64,000 nt of DNA from positions 62,001 through 126,000 of the forward strand of contig CANNGJ010000003.1 of assembly GCA_947504185.1 (NCBI GenBank), given 5' to 3'. Shown piece by piece: positions 6,828 through 15,695 of this stretch. Origin of the DNA: an uncultured Tenacibaculum sp. Lineage in GTDB: Bacteria > Bacteroidota > Bacteroidia > Flavobacteriales > Flavobacteriaceae. The position numbers were made by a program, and so were the translations under genes. Numbering within the stretch: the stretch's first letter is position 1; each line of letters starts with the position of its first letter. The notes beneath the pieces were generated by a model. The model saw only the letters and a list, made by a program, of their open reading frames with translations. It was not told the DNA's origin and did not search any database.

Positions 6828-8576
6828 TTAGTTATGAGACAGCAAATTTAATCCGTTTTCTATTAATGATTTGTAACTCTTGTTACTTTTTAAACTTTCT
6901 ATATATACTTTCAACTCTTCTTTAACAAAAAAATTATTTATGATTGATAATTCTAATAATTCTAAAGGCAATAACCAATCATTTTTATACTCATTTTGTA
7001 ATTTTAAGAAAATAGTTTTTATTTTTTCTTCTGAAATAGTATTCTCCTCACGCATTACTCTTACTTCGTTATATAATTTATATAACTCTTTTTCAGCTTT
7101 AGAATAATTTATTTTATGTGTTTTTGTTTCAGAAACCTTCCCTATGTCTCCAAAAGAATTAACATCTGCTGGCCCTGAGTATGCTGCTTTAATTTCTTTT
7201 CCTACTGCCATATCATAAATTCCCCAATCTGGATGAAATAATACTTTATCTCTATGGGTAACCGTACAATTTTTAAAAGAAACTAATTGAATTCTCCCAC
7301 GTAAATCTCTTGTTCCTGTAATAACTTCTCCTATTACTTTTACTCCTCCTTCAAATTCTAACTGCACTTGTTTACCTTCATAAATTCCATACGCTTCTAA
7401 ATCACGTGGACTCATATCTTCAATAGGCAAGTTAATTCCTTTCAACTTTCCTATAGGACTTCCAAAACCTTCTGCATGATATTCAATTCCATGTCCTATC
7501 AGTTCTTTATCTCTATTTGATAAAGCTGTAGATCCAGTTGTCTGAATATATATCACTCTATTTTTTTCATCTTTAATTACATTGGTAAACACACCTGAAA
7601 CCTGCACACCAGTACTTAATTCAATTGTTCCTAAACTTTTAGAATCAATTAACTTTTCAACTCCTTTTAAACCACCAGTTCTAAGTGCCATGGTATTTGC
7701 GAATTCATTTAATACTAAACTTAAATGTGAAAAATTCGGAGTAACAAATAATTGAGGTTGTGGTTTTGTAATATCAAAACTCACATTTGCAGCATCAATT
7801 GAATATGGTACTTTTTTCACCTCATCTTTCATGCACCATGCGCTCTCTCCTATTGATGATAGTAGCCCAGCTCCATATATTCTTGGATCATTAACATCTC
7901 CAATCAAACCATATTCAACTGTCCACCAATGTAGGTTTCTTATTTGAGCCATTTCAGATAATTCTCCCATATTATCTTGTAACCATTCAACTTTTTCTTG
8001 CGCTTCGTTAATCTCATTTTGAGTAGAATTTGGGTTTTCTTTTAAAATAGAAAGCAAACGAATAGCTTCATACATTTCATAATCTTTTGATGACGAAATT
8101 GCTTTCGATCCTATTTCACCGAATCGACGTAAATATTCAGAATACTCTGGATTAGCTATAATCGGTGCATGACCCGCAGCTTCATGAATAATATCTGGCG
8201 CTGGCGTATATTCTATATGATCTATAGTACGCATATCTGAAGCAATCACTAAAACATTATAAGCTTGAAACTCCATAAACGCATTCGGCGGAATAAATCC
8301 ATCAACCGACACCGCTGCCCAGCCTATTTCTTTTAAAATACGATTCATCCCTTCCATATAAGGAATGTTTTCAACTGAAATACCTGTTTTTTCTAAACCT
8401 TTAATATATGATGAATGTGCTACTTTGCCTAAATAATCAACATTCATACGCATTACATAACGCCAAACTGCTTGATTTTGAGAAGTATACTCATCATAAG
8501 GTTGTTTTACCACAAACTTATGTAGGTGTTTAGGTAATTTTTTAGTGACATCATTTAGTTCAAAATGAGATTCCAT
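6828..8576 (-). CDS. Aromatic amino acid hydroxylase (phenylalanine 4-monooxygenase type)
   Basis: A 582-aa, pterin-dependent non-haem iron hydroxylase, most likely converting phenylalanine to tyrosine. The iron ligands are visible: H131-E-A-A-G-H136 and E221 in W-W-T-V-E-Y-G. The catalytic domain fills about residues 25-330. Stand-alone bacterial PhhA is about 260-300 aa, so roughly 250 extra C-terminal residues of unknown function are present; they include G-T-R-D-L-R-G and H-P-D-W-G-I-Y-D. I believe this long form is common in Bacteroidota. Whether Phe or Trp is preferred cannot be read from the sequence. Confidence 0.92.
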   Translation of the reverse strand: MESHFELNDVTKKLPKHLHKFVVKQPYDEYTSQNQAVWRYVMRMNVDYLGKVAHSSYIKGLEKTGISVENIPYMEGMNRILKEIGWAAVSVDGFIPPNAFMEFQAYNVLVIASDMRTIDHIEYTPAPDIIHEAAGHAPIIANPEYSEYLRRFGEIGSKAISSSKDYEMYEAIRLLSILKENPNSTQNEINEAQEKVEWLQDNMGELSEMAQIRNLHWWTVEYGLIGDVNDPRIYGAGLLSSIGESAWCMKDEVKKVPYSIDAANVSFDITKPQPQLFVTPNFSHLSLVLNEFANTMALRTGGLKGVEKLIDSKSLGTIELSTGVQVSGVFTNVIKDEKNRVIYIQTTGSTALSNRDKELIGHGIEYHAEGFGSPIGKLKGINLPIEDMSPRDLEAYGIYEGKQVQLEFEGGVKVIGEVITGTRDLRGRIQLVSFKNCTVTHRDKVLFHPDWGIYDMAVGKEIKAAYSGPADVNSFGDIGKVSETKTHKINYSKAEKELYKLYNEVRVMREENTISEEKIKTIFLKLQNEYKNDWLLPLELLELSIINNFFVKEELKVYIESLKSNKSYKSLIENGLNLLSHN

Positions 8577-8597
8577 ATAGTTGTTTGTTTTACTGGG

Positions 8598-8605
8598 TAA
8601 ATTTA
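8598..8605 (-). promoter_or_regulatory. -7 box TAAATTTA for the hydroxylase gene
   Basis: TAAATTTA lies 21 bp upstream of the hydroxylase start at 8576 and approximates TAnnTTTG. It is self-complementary, so orientation is assigned from gene position only. Confidence 0.35.
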
Positions 8606-8655
8606 AGTTTTTTATACGTCACAAAAAATCGTTATCCGTTAAATTATATATTTAG

Positions 8656-8663
8656 TATCTTTA
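8656..8663 (+). promoter_or_regulatory. -7 box TATCTTTA for the M48 protease gene
   Basis: A near-match to TAnnTTTG located 28 bp before the M48 peptidase start codon, in the divergent gap with the hydroxylase gene. Confidence 0.45.
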
Positions 8664-8691
8664 CATTTATCACAAAAAATCAAAAAATAAC

Positions 8692-9465
8692 ATGAGAAAT
8701 CGCGGAGGTTTAAAAATTAGGCTTTTAATTGGTGCTGCAATTGCACTATTCGCTTTAGTAAAGTATTGTTCAAGTGCAGAAATCAATCCATATACAGGTA
8801 AAAAACAGCATATTTCTATCTCTCCAAAACAAGAAATAGCAATTGGTTTGAGTAGTGCACCGCAAATGGCACAACAACATGGAGGTCTATATCCTAATCA
8901 ACAATATCAAGAATTAGTGGATAAAATTGGTAAAAAGCTTGTAGATCACAGTATTGCTCGAGAATCTGGCTATCCTTTTGAGTTTCATTTATTAAGAGAC
9001 GAAAGAGCTATTAATGCATTTGCTTTACCAGGAGGACAAGTATTTATTACATATGCTTTATTCTCTAAGTTAAAAAATGAAGATCAATTGGCTGGAGTTT
9101 TAGGGCATGAAATTGGACATGTTATTGGGCGTCATTCAGCTGCTCGTATGGCAAAACAAGATTTAACTCAAGGATTACTTTCAGGTGCTTCTGTTGGTTT
9201 AGATCCTAGTACTGCACAAGGTGCTGCTGCAATAGCAAACGTTATTAACATGAAGTATGGACGTGGCGACGAGTTAGAAAGTGACGATTTAGGCGTGAAA
9301 TTGATGGTAGATGCAGGTTATAATCCTGAAAGTTTAATTGGTGTGATGGAAATTTTAAAAGCAGCTGCAGGTCCAAACAGAACTCCTGAATTTCAAAGCA
9401 CTCATCCAGATCCTGAAAATAGGATTGAAAAAATTAAAGAAGCTATTCGTAAGTATAGAAAATAA
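8692..9465 (+). CDS. M48 family zinc metallopeptidase
   Basis: A 257-aa envelope protease of the M48 (LoiP/BepA-like) group. Residues 10-24 form a hydrophobic signal or anchor segment; a Cys at 26 is present but the surrounding sequence is not a standard lipobox. The zinc motif is H139-E-I-G-H143, with the third ligand E194 in E-L-E-S-D. The later L-x-S-T-H-P-D-P-x-x-R-I signature is typical of these periplasmic quality-control proteases. The gene has its own promoter and is followed by an intrinsic terminator, so it is monocistronic. Confidence 0.93.
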   Translation: MRNRGGLKIRLLIGAAIALFALVKYCSSAEINPYTGKKQHISISPKQEIAIGLSSAPQMAQQHGGLYPNQQYQELVDKIGKKLVDHSIARESGYPFEFHLLRDERAINAFALPGGQVFITYALFSKLKNEDQLAGVLGHEIGHVIGRHSAARMAKQDLTQGLLSGASVGLDPSTAQGAAAIANVINMKYGRGDELESDDLGVKLMVDAGYNPESLIGVMEILKAAAGPNRTPEFQSTHPDPENRIEKIKEAIRKYRK

Positions 9466-9484
9466 TCTATACTACATTAATATT

Positions 9485-9524
9485 AAAAGTGCTTTTAGAT
9501 CTATTTCTAAAAGCACTTTTTTTT
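9485..9524 (+). terminator. Intrinsic terminator after the M48 gene
   Basis: A 14-bp perfect stem (9485-9498 with 9507-9520) is followed by a continuous T-run. It ends the M48 transcript. Confidence 0.9.
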
Positions 9525-9577
9525 GTAACAAAAACAATAAATAAGCTACTAATAAGTATAACTTTAAATTATTAGCT

Positions 9578-9844
9578 ATGGGATTTGGAGGTGCAGTTTC
9601 TGCGATGATTACTAGTTTAAAAAACAATAAAAGAAATCGTAAAAGTACTTTTGAAAAATTAGAAAAGTTTCGAAAAGAAAATAATGATAAATTATATTTT
9701 AAAAACGCTGCTACTAAAGAAGAGCTTGAAGAGATACGGTTTAAAATGAAAAAAGAAAATCGAATTTCATTAATTAAAAACATCACTCTTTTTACCGTTG
9801 TATTCATTATTTTATGCTACATAATTGGCTTCGTTAATTTTTAA
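9578..9844 (+). CDS. Small membrane protein of unknown function
   Basis: An 88-aa protein beginning MGFGGAVSAMITSLKNNKR, followed by a charged helical middle (about 20-62) and one transmembrane segment near the C-terminus (about 68-85). The N-terminal G-F-G-G-x-x-x-x-M-I-T-S-L-K-N-N-K pattern looks like one I have seen in small Flavobacteriaceae proteins, which supports a real gene over a chance ORF. The antisense reading frame here is its shadow. It lies between the M48 terminator and gpmI, with a 47-bp gap to gpmI. Function unknown. Confidence 0.75.
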   Translation: MGFGGAVSAMITSLKNNKRNRKSTFEKLEKFRKENNDKLYFKNAATKEELEEIRFKMKKENRISLIKNITLFTVVFIILCYIIGFVNF

Positions 9845-9891
9845 AAAATCAACAAAAATCTTTCTTACTTTTACCATTCAATTCTACAGAA

Positions 9892-11409
9892 ATGAATAAG
9901 AAAGTAATTTTAATGATACTAGATGGTTGGGGAATTACCCAAGACCCTAAAGTATCTGCTATATACAATGCAAAAACACCATATATAAATTCATTATACG
10001 ACAAATTTCCTCATGCTGAATTACGCACCGATGGTGAACATGTTGGTTTACCTGAAGGGCAAATGGGAAATTCAGAAGTTGGACATATGAATTTAGGTGC
10101 TGGTAGAATTGTGTATCAAAATCTAGCAAAAATAAATAAGGCTGTTAAAGATGGTTCTTTAGCACAAGAAACTGAATTACTCAACGCTTTCGAATACGCT
10201 AAAAAGAATAATAAAAATGTTCATTTTTTAGGATTGGTTTCTAATGGCGGAATTCACTCTCACATAAATCATTTAAAAGGACTACTTGATGTAGCAAGTA
10301 AACATGAACTAAAGAATGTATTTCTTCATGCCTTTACTGATGGTCGTGATTGTGATCCAAAATCAGGGAAATATTTTATCAACGATATTCAAGAACACAT
10401 GCAAAAAACTACAGGTGAATTGGCAACAATCACAGGTCGTTATTATGCTATGGATCGTGATAATCGTTGGGAACGTGTGCAATTAGCTTATGATGCTTTA
10501 GTTAACGGACAAGGAACAGTATCAACCAACGCTATCGAAAGCATTCAACAAAGTTATGATAGCGATGTTACCGATGAGTTTATAAAGCCAATAATTATGG
10601 TTGATGAAAATAAGCAACCTAAAACGGTTATTAAAGAGGATGATGTTGTTATCTTTTTTAATTTCAGAACAGATAGAGGTCGTCAATTAACAGAAGCTTT
10701 ACATCAAGAAAACTTCCTTGAATTTAACATGAAAAAGTTACCATTATACTTTGTTACCATGACAAACTATGATGAAACTTTTAAAAATATCAATGTTATT
10801 TACAACAGTAATAATATTGAAAACACTTTGGGTGAAGTTTTAGAAACTGCGAATAAAAAACAAATTAGAATTGCTGAAACTGAAAAATATCCACATGTAA
10901 CATTTTTCTTTTCTGGAGGAAGAGAGCAGGAATTTAATGGAGAAAAAAGATTATTATGTCCGTCGCCAAAAGTAGCTACTTACGATTTAAAACCAGAAAT
11001 GAGTGCTTACGAAATTCGCGATGCTATTGTTCCTGAATTAAAAAACGGAGAAGTAGATTTTGTGTGCTTAAACTTTGCAAATGGTGATATGGTTGGACAT
11101 ACTGGTGTTTTTGAGGCTGCAGTTAAAGCTTGCGAAACAGTAGATAACTGTGTAAAAGATGTAATCAACACTGCTTTAGACAACAATTACACAACTATTT
11201 TAATTGCAGATCATGGAAACTGTGAAACCATGATAAATCCAGATGGATCGCCACATACAGCACATACTACGAACCCCGTACCAATGATTTTAATTGACAA
11301 AGATTTAAAGTCAATAAAAAATGGTGTTTTAGGTGATATTGCTCCAACTGTTTTACGACTAATGGGAATAGATCAACCAAAAGAAATGACACAACATTCG
11401 TTAATTTAA
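9892..11409 (+). CDS. gpmI: 2,3-bisphosphoglycerate-independent phosphoglycerate mutase
   Basis: A 505-aa glycolytic enzyme interconverting 3- and 2-phosphoglycerate. Metal-binding L-D-G-W-G is at residues 10-14, the phosphorylated catalytic serine is Ser61 in G-Q-M-G-N-S-E-V-G-H, and the C-terminal D-H-G-N-C-E plus H-T-T-N-P-V-P motif supplies further Mn ligands. This is the normal architecture for the alkaline-phosphatase superfamily mutase and the normal length (about 505-515). A thioredoxin-like lipoprotein gene follows after 13 bp, so the two may share a transcript. Confidence 0.97.
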   Translation: MNKKVILMILDGWGITQDPKVSAIYNAKTPYINSLYDKFPHAELRTDGEHVGLPEGQMGNSEVGHMNLGAGRIVYQNLAKINKAVKDGSLAQETELLNAFEYAKKNNKNVHFLGLVSNGGIHSHINHLKGLLDVASKHELKNVFLHAFTDGRDCDPKSGKYFINDIQEHMQKTTGELATITGRYYAMDRDNRWERVQLAYDALVNGQGTVSTNAIESIQQSYDSDVTDEFIKPIIMVDENKQPKTVIKEDDVVIFFNFRTDRGRQLTEALHQENFLEFNMKKLPLYFVTMTNYDETFKNINVIYNSNNIENTLGEVLETANKKQIRIAETEKYPHVTFFFSGGREQEFNGEKRLLCPSPKVATYDLKPEMSAYEIRDAIVPELKNGEVDFVCLNFANGDMVGHTGVFEAAVKACETVDNCVKDVINTALDNNYTTILIADHGNCETMINPDGSPHTAHTTNPVPMILIDKDLKSIKNGVLGDIAPTVLRLMGIDQPKEMTQHSLI

Positions 11410-11422
11410 AACAACAACTACA

Positions 11423-11953
11423 ATGAAAAAAATTATATACTTTTTAACCGTATGCTTAATAGCATCTTGCGCTACAACACCAAAGCAACCTGCAGTAAAA
11501 GATAAAGATGGAAACTTAGTAGGGATTGCTACTAAAAAAGATTTTCAACAAGAGCCATACGGATCAGAATGGTTTAATGATTTCTACTCGTATTACGAAA
11601 CTGACAAGAATGTTGTAGATCAATTAAAACCGTATTTAAAAGATGTAAAAATTAAAGGTTTCATGGGTACATGGTGTGGAGATAGCAAAAGAGAAGTTCC
11701 TAATTTTTATAAAATACTAGATGAAGCTGAATTCAATTATAAAAACCTTGAATTAGTAACCGTTAATCGTAAAAAGAAAGCAAACGGACTAGAGGAAGGC
11801 TTTAATGTTTTGAGAGTACCAACTTTTATTTTTTATAAAGACGGAAAGGAAATTGGACGTTTTGTAGAGCATGCTGTTGATAATAGCACTGTAGAAAAAG
11901 ATTTCTTAAAAATAGTTTCTGGTCAGCCATACACGCATCCGTATCAAAAATAA
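11423..11953 (+). CDS. Thioredoxin-like lipoprotein with a single active-site Cys
   Basis: A 176-aa exported protein. The lipobox LIASC puts the lipidated Cys at 16. A thioredoxin fold follows, with the active-site region M-G-T-W-C85-G-D-S-K-R-E and the cis-Pro element R-V-P-T-F-I-F-Y. The usual second Cys of CxxC is Ser88, so it is unlikely to act as a classical dithiol oxidoreductase. It lies 13 bp after gpmI. A similar W-C-G-D active site occurs in the cytoplasmic thioredoxin-like protein at 44.1-44.7 kb. Confidence 0.85.
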   Translation: MKKIIYFLTVCLIASCATTPKQPAVKDKDGNLVGIATKKDFQQEPYGSEWFNDFYSYYETDKNVVDQLKPYLKDVKIKGFMGTWCGDSKREVPNFYKILDEAEFNYKNLELVTVNRKKKANGLEEGFNVLRVPTFIFYKDGKEIGRFVEHAVDNSTVEKDFLKIVSGQPYTHPYQK

Positions 11954-11956
11954 CCG

Positions 11957-11964
11957 TAAATTTG
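11957..11964 (+). promoter_or_regulatory. -7 box TAAATTTG that fixes the map start
   Basis: A perfect TAnnTTTG box lies 18 bp before ATG 11983. It contains the TTG at 11962 that would otherwise open an extended frame. A start codon inside the promoter box cannot be used, so ATG 11983 is the map start. Confidence 0.65.
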
Positions 11965-11982
11965 CGCTTCAATATTTTTAAC

Positions 11983-12801
11983 ATGATCAAATCAAAAACT
12001 AGAGAAGAAATCGAACTAATGCGCGAAAGTGCTTTGGTAGTATCAAAAACTTTAGGAATGCTTGCAAAAGAAGTAAAACCTGGAGTTACTACTTTATATC
12101 TTGATAAACTTGCTGAAGAATTCATTCGAGAACAAGGAGCTATTCCTGGTTTTTTAGGACTGTATGATTTTCCTAATACACTTTGTATGAGTCCAAACTC
12201 ACAAGTTGTACACGGAATTCCAAACAATACTCCTTTACAAGAAGGTGATATTATCTCTATTGATTGTGGTGCTATTAAAAACGAATTTTACGGTGATCAT
12301 GCGTACACTTTTGGGGTAGGTGAAATCGCCCCTGAAGTTCAAAAACTACTGGATGTAACTAAAGAAAGTTTATACGTTGGTATTCGTGAATTAAGAGTAG
12401 GAAATCGTGTTGGCGATGTTGGTTTCGCTATTCAGAACTTCACTGAAAAACATGGTTATGGAGTTGTTCGTGAACTAGTTGGTCATGGTATTGGTAAGGT
12501 GATGCACGAAGATCCTGAAATGCCAAATTACGGTCGTAGAGGTCGTGGTAAAAAGTTTATTGAAGGAATGGTAGTTGCTATTGAACCTATGACAAACATG
12601 GGAACTCAAAAAATACTACAACATAAAGACGGATGGACAATTACTACTTTAGATGGTAAACCATCAGCACACTTTGAACATGATGTTGCCATTGTTGATG
12701 GTAAACCCGAAATACTTTCAACTTTTAAATACATAAACCAAGCTTTAGGTATTGAAACAGATGAAGAAGATGAGTTCAGACAGCAACCTTTAGTTTTATA
12801 A
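11983..12801 (+). CDS. map: Methionine aminopeptidase, type I
   Basis: A 272-aa enzyme removing the N-terminal Met from new proteins. It starts MIKSKTREEIELMRES. Metal ligands can be read in D-C-G-A, G-D-H-A-Y-T-F, G-H-G-I-G, I-E-P-M-T and E-H-D-V-A-I, as expected for the pita-bread fold. I set the start at ATG 11983 because the in-frame TTG at 11962 lies inside a TAnnTTTG promoter box and would add seven atypical residues. A methyltransferase gene follows with a 1-bp gap. Confidence 0.96.
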   Translation: MIKSKTREEIELMRESALVVSKTLGMLAKEVKPGVTTLYLDKLAEEFIREQGAIPGFLGLYDFPNTLCMSPNSQVVHGIPNNTPLQEGDIISIDCGAIKNEFYGDHAYTFGVGEIAPEVQKLLDVTKESLYVGIRELRVGNRVGDVGFAIQNFTEKHGYGVVRELVGHGIGKVMHEDPEMPNYGRRGRGKKFIEGMVVAIEPMTNMGTQKILQHKDGWTITTLDGKPSAHFEHDVAIVDGKPEILSTFKYINQALGIETDEEDEFRQQPLVL

Positions 12802-12802
12802 A

Positions 12803-13573
12803 GTGTCTTTATTCAAAACTATATTAAACACAATTCCAAGACCAATTTTAATCAAGGCAAGCTATTTAGCTCGCCCTATAATTGCATGGTGGTTAAAAGG
12901 CGATAAGTTTACCGACCCTATTGATGGGAAATCATTCCGTAAATTTTTACCATATGGATATGGAATACAAAGAGAAAATGCACTTTCTCCTTCTACACTA
13001 TCTTTAGAAAGACACCGTTTATTATGGCTGTATTTACAAAACGAAACTGATTTTTTTTCTACGGATAAAAAATTAAAAGTTTTACATATTGCTCCTGAAC
13101 AATGCTTTCTTGGTGTTTTTAGAAAACAAAAAAACCTAGATTATATCACTTCAGATTTAGAATCGCCAATTGCAGATGTAAAAGCAGATATTTGCGATTT
13201 ACCTTTCAATGACAATGAATTTGATGTTGTTTTTTGTAATCATGTTTTAGAACATATTCCTAACGACACTAAAGCGATGCAAGAATTGTATCGCGTGTTA
13301 AAACCAGATGGATTTGGTATTTTTCAAATTCCACAAGATTTAAATAGAGAAACTACTTTTGAAGACGATTCTATTACTGACCCAAAAGAGCGTGCTAAAA
13401 TTTTCGGACAATACGATCATGTAAGAGTGTACGGACGCGATTATTTTGACAAACTTCGTTCAATTGGATTTAAAGTTGATAAAGTTGATTTTACAAAAAA
13501 AATCGCTCCAGAAAAACTAGAACGATTTGCTTTAATGAAAGGCGAAATTCTGCCTGTGTGTTTTAAAAACTAG
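12803..13573 (+). CDS. Class I SAM-dependent methyltransferase
   Basis: A 256-aa protein with a Methyltransf_11-type core. V-L-H-I-A-P-E begins the SAM fold (about residue 93), followed by L-P-F-N-D-N-E-F-D-V-V-F-C-N-H-V-L-E-H-I and L-K-P-D-G-F-G-I-F-Q. Motif I lacks the usual G-x-G (it reads IAPEQ), a variant known in some members. The N-terminus (about 1-35) is hydrophobic and basic. It begins at GTG, one base after the map stop; no in-frame ATG lies nearby upstream. The methyl acceptor is unknown. Confidence 0.85.
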   Translation: MSLFKTILNTIPRPILIKASYLARPIIAWWLKGDKFTDPIDGKSFRKFLPYGYGIQRENALSPSTLSLERHRLLWLYLQNETDFFSTDKKLKVLHIAPEQCFLGVFRKQKNLDYITSDLESPIADVKADICDLPFNDNEFDVVFCNHVLEHIPNDTKAMQELYRVLKPDGFGIFQIPQDLNRETTFEDDSITDPKERAKIFGQYDHVRVYGRDYFDKLRSIGFKVDKVDFTKKIAPEKLERFALMKGEILPVCFKN

Positions 13574-14547
13574 TTAGAAAACTCCACTATTTTTCCGTCT
13601 TTATCCGCATATAATAACACTGCTTTTATTTGTGGATATTTATTTAAAAACTCTTTTGATTCTTCTAAACCCATTGCCATAAATGCAGTTGCATAAGCAT
13701 CAACATCTGCACAATCAACTTCTCCGTAAACTGTAGCGCTTAATAAATTACTTTCAGTTGCAAATCCTGTTTTAGGATTTATAGTATGTACGTATTTTTG
13801 TCCGTTTTTTCCAACTCTAAACTTTCTGTAATTACCAGAACTCGCCATCGATTGATTGTTTAACTCTATAAATCTAGATACACTTCTTGTTCCATCAGCA
13901 TTCGGGTCGTCAATAGCAACTTTCCAATAGGTGTCTCTACTATTTTTGCCTTTCGCTCTAATCTCTCCCCCAATTTCAACTAAATAATTAGCAACATTTT
14001 TACTTTCTAAAAATCTACCAACTACATCAATTCCATATCCTTTAGCAATAGAATTAAAATCTAAACAAGCCTCTTTAAATTGTTTCTGAACATTTCCTCC
14101 TTTTAAAACTACTTTATCCAAACCAACTTGCTTCATTAATTTATTTACCTGTAAAGTATCTAAATCTTTTTTCTCTCTTTTATAGCCAAAACCCCAAGCA
14201 TTAACTAAATTACATACTGTTGGATCGAAATACCCATCGGTTTCTTTGTAAATTCGTTTTGATTTTTGAAAAACTTCAAGAAATAAATTATCAATAACTA
14301 CAGTAGAATCTCCTTTATTGATTTTTGAAATATCAGAAGTAGGCATATAAGTCGACAGTGATTTATTCACTAAATAAAATAAACTGTCAATCGATTTCTG
14401 ATAATCTATATTATCTAAATAAGTAATATGATAAGTAGTTCCAAAAACCAAACCCTGTAACTTAGTTTCGTTTATCTTTTTTTCTTGTTTACAGGCAGTT
14501 ATAAAAAACAGTAGCAAACTCGCTATAAAAAATATCTTTTTTGTCAT
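13570..14547 (-). CDS. apbE: FAD:protein FMN transferase ApbE
   Basis: A 325-aa lipoprotein (lipobox F-I-T-A-C, Cys19) of the ApbE family, which attaches FMN to Thr residues of flavoproteins such as NqrB/C and RnfG/D. Family signs are L-V-N-A-W-G-F-G, A-K-G-Y-G-I-D-V-V, G-G-E-I-R-A-K-G, M-A-S-S-G-N-Y and H-T-I-N-P-K-T-G with the Mg-binding D-A-Y-A-T-A near the C-terminus. It is convergent with the methyltransferase (stop codons overlap) and has no same-strand partner; its Nqr-type target is not in the window. Confidence 0.95.
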   Translation of the reverse strand: MTKKIFFIASLLLFFITACKQEKKINETKLQGLVFGTTYHITYLDNIDYQKSIDSLFYLVNKSLSTYMPTSDISKINKGDSTVVIDNLFLEVFQKSKRIYKETDGYFDPTVCNLVNAWGFGYKREKKDLDTLQVNKLMKQVGLDKVVLKGGNVQKQFKEACLDFNSIAKGYGIDVVGRFLESKNVANYLVEIGGEIRAKGKNSRDTYWKVAIDDPNADGTRSVSRFIELNNQSMASSGNYRKFRVGKNGQKYVHTINPKTGFATESNLLSATVYGEVDCADVDAYATAFMAMGLEESKEFLNKYPQIKAVLLYADKDGKIVEFSN

Positions 14548-14677
14548 CTTTTTAATTTAATCACAAAAATAATTGATTCTTACTTCATAAAAGATTGTTA
14601 ATTCTCTTTTTTGTGTACTCATTTTTTTAAATTTGCTTTAATATTGTTTTAATAACTCATCTGAAAAATCAGAAAAA

Positions 14678-15526
14678 ATGAAGAAAATAATTGCATTCCT
14701 TACCGTTTCAATTTTATTAGCATCTTGTGCTTCAACAAAAGAACTGGAAGCTTTAAAAGCTAAACACTCTCAAACAAAAGAAGAATTATTAGCTGTAAAA
14801 GCTAATTTAACTAAGTGTTTGGTTGAAAAAGAAAGTTGCCAAGACAAAGTGTCTAATTTAGAAACTTCGGTAAGCGACTTAAAAAAAGACAAAGAAAACA
14901 CATTACAACAGGTTGAAAACTTAACGGTTTTAACTAAAGGAGCTAATGACAATATTAAAGAAACATTAACTCAGTTAAGTAAAAAAGATAAATATATTAA
15001 TAGAATTAGAGCTGCTGCTTCAAAAAAAGACTCTTTAAATTTAGTAGTTGCTTTTCACTTAAAGAAAGAACTACAACAAGGAATTGACGATGAAGATATC
15101 GAAGTAAATGTTGAAAAAACAGTAGTATTTATTTCTATTTCGGATAAGTTATTATTTAAAAGTGGAAGTTATACCGTTTCAGACAAAGCGTCTAAAGTGT
15201 TAGAAAAAGTTGCAACAGTTGTAAACGGTCAACCAGAAATGGATGTGATGATTGAAGGTCATACCGATGACACTCCTGTAACTACTGGATCAGCTTTAAA
15301 AGACAACTGGGGATTAAGTGTTTTAAGAGCAACATCTATTGTTCGTGAGCTACAAGGAAAATACAATGTAGCACCTAGTAGATTAATTGCTGCAGGTAGA
15401 GGTAGTTTTGCTCCGTTAGTAGCTAACGACTCACCTGTTAACAAAGCAAAAAATAGAAGAACAAAAATTATAATCTTACCTAGATTAAATCAATTCTTTG
15501 AATTGTTAGAGCAAAAAGCTGAATAA
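14678..15526 (+). CDS. OmpA-family outer membrane lipoprotein
   Basis: A 282-aa lipoprotein (lipobox LLASC, Cys17). A coiled-coil region covers about residues 20-110, with many Lys/Glu/Leu heptads. The OmpA C-terminal peptidoglycan-binding domain covers about 150-275, with G-H-T-D-D-T-P-V, L-R-A-x-S-I-V and N-R-R-T-K-I. It probably tethers the outer membrane to peptidoglycan. The gene stands alone and is followed by a terminator before rplM. Confidence 0.92.
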   Translation: MKKIIAFLTVSILLASCASTKELEALKAKHSQTKEELLAVKANLTKCLVEKESCQDKVSNLETSVSDLKKDKENTLQQVENLTVLTKGANDNIKETLTQLSKKDKYINRIRAAASKKDSLNLVVAFHLKKELQQGIDDEDIEVNVEKTVVFISISDKLLFKSGSYTVSDKASKVLEKVATVVNGQPEMDVMIEGHTDDTPVTTGSALKDNWGLSVLRATSIVRELQGKYNVAPSRLIAAGRGSFAPLVANDSPVNKAKNRRTKIIILPRLNQFFELLEQKAE

Positions 15527-15551
15527 TTCAAAGACGCTATATTTATAAAAT

Positions 15552-15579
15552 AAAAACGTGCAAGTTGCACGTTTTTTTT
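15552..15579 (+). terminator. Intrinsic terminator after the OmpA-family gene
   Basis: An ACGTG/CACGT-centred stem (about 12 bp of self-complementarity) flanked by A and T runs, ending in eight T residues. Confidence 0.85.
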
Positions 15580-15608
15580 ATTGACTAAAAATTAAACTAA
15601 CACGCTAT

Positions 15609-15638
15609 TTGTCAATCGAATAATTAATTGTACATTTG
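15609..15638 (+). promoter_or_regulatory. rplM-rpsI promoter
   Basis: TTG (15609-15611) and TACATTTG (15631-15638) are separated by 19 bp, matching the Bacteroidota -33/-7 pattern. A leader of about 50 bases precedes the rplM start. Confidence 0.65.
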
Positions 15639-15695
15639 CAGACCTTTTTTAAGGATAAAATTAATTAATAATAAACAAAAACTAATCGTGTAATT

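Noticed and set aside
9472..9807. Antisense frame opposite the small membrane protein
   Set aside because: It crosses the M48 terminator hairpin, and its sequence is low-complexity; the plus-strand gene is the better candidate.
11962..11985. Longer map reading frame from TTG 11962
   Set aside because: The TTG is the last part of a TAAATTTG promoter box; the protein should start at ATG 11983.
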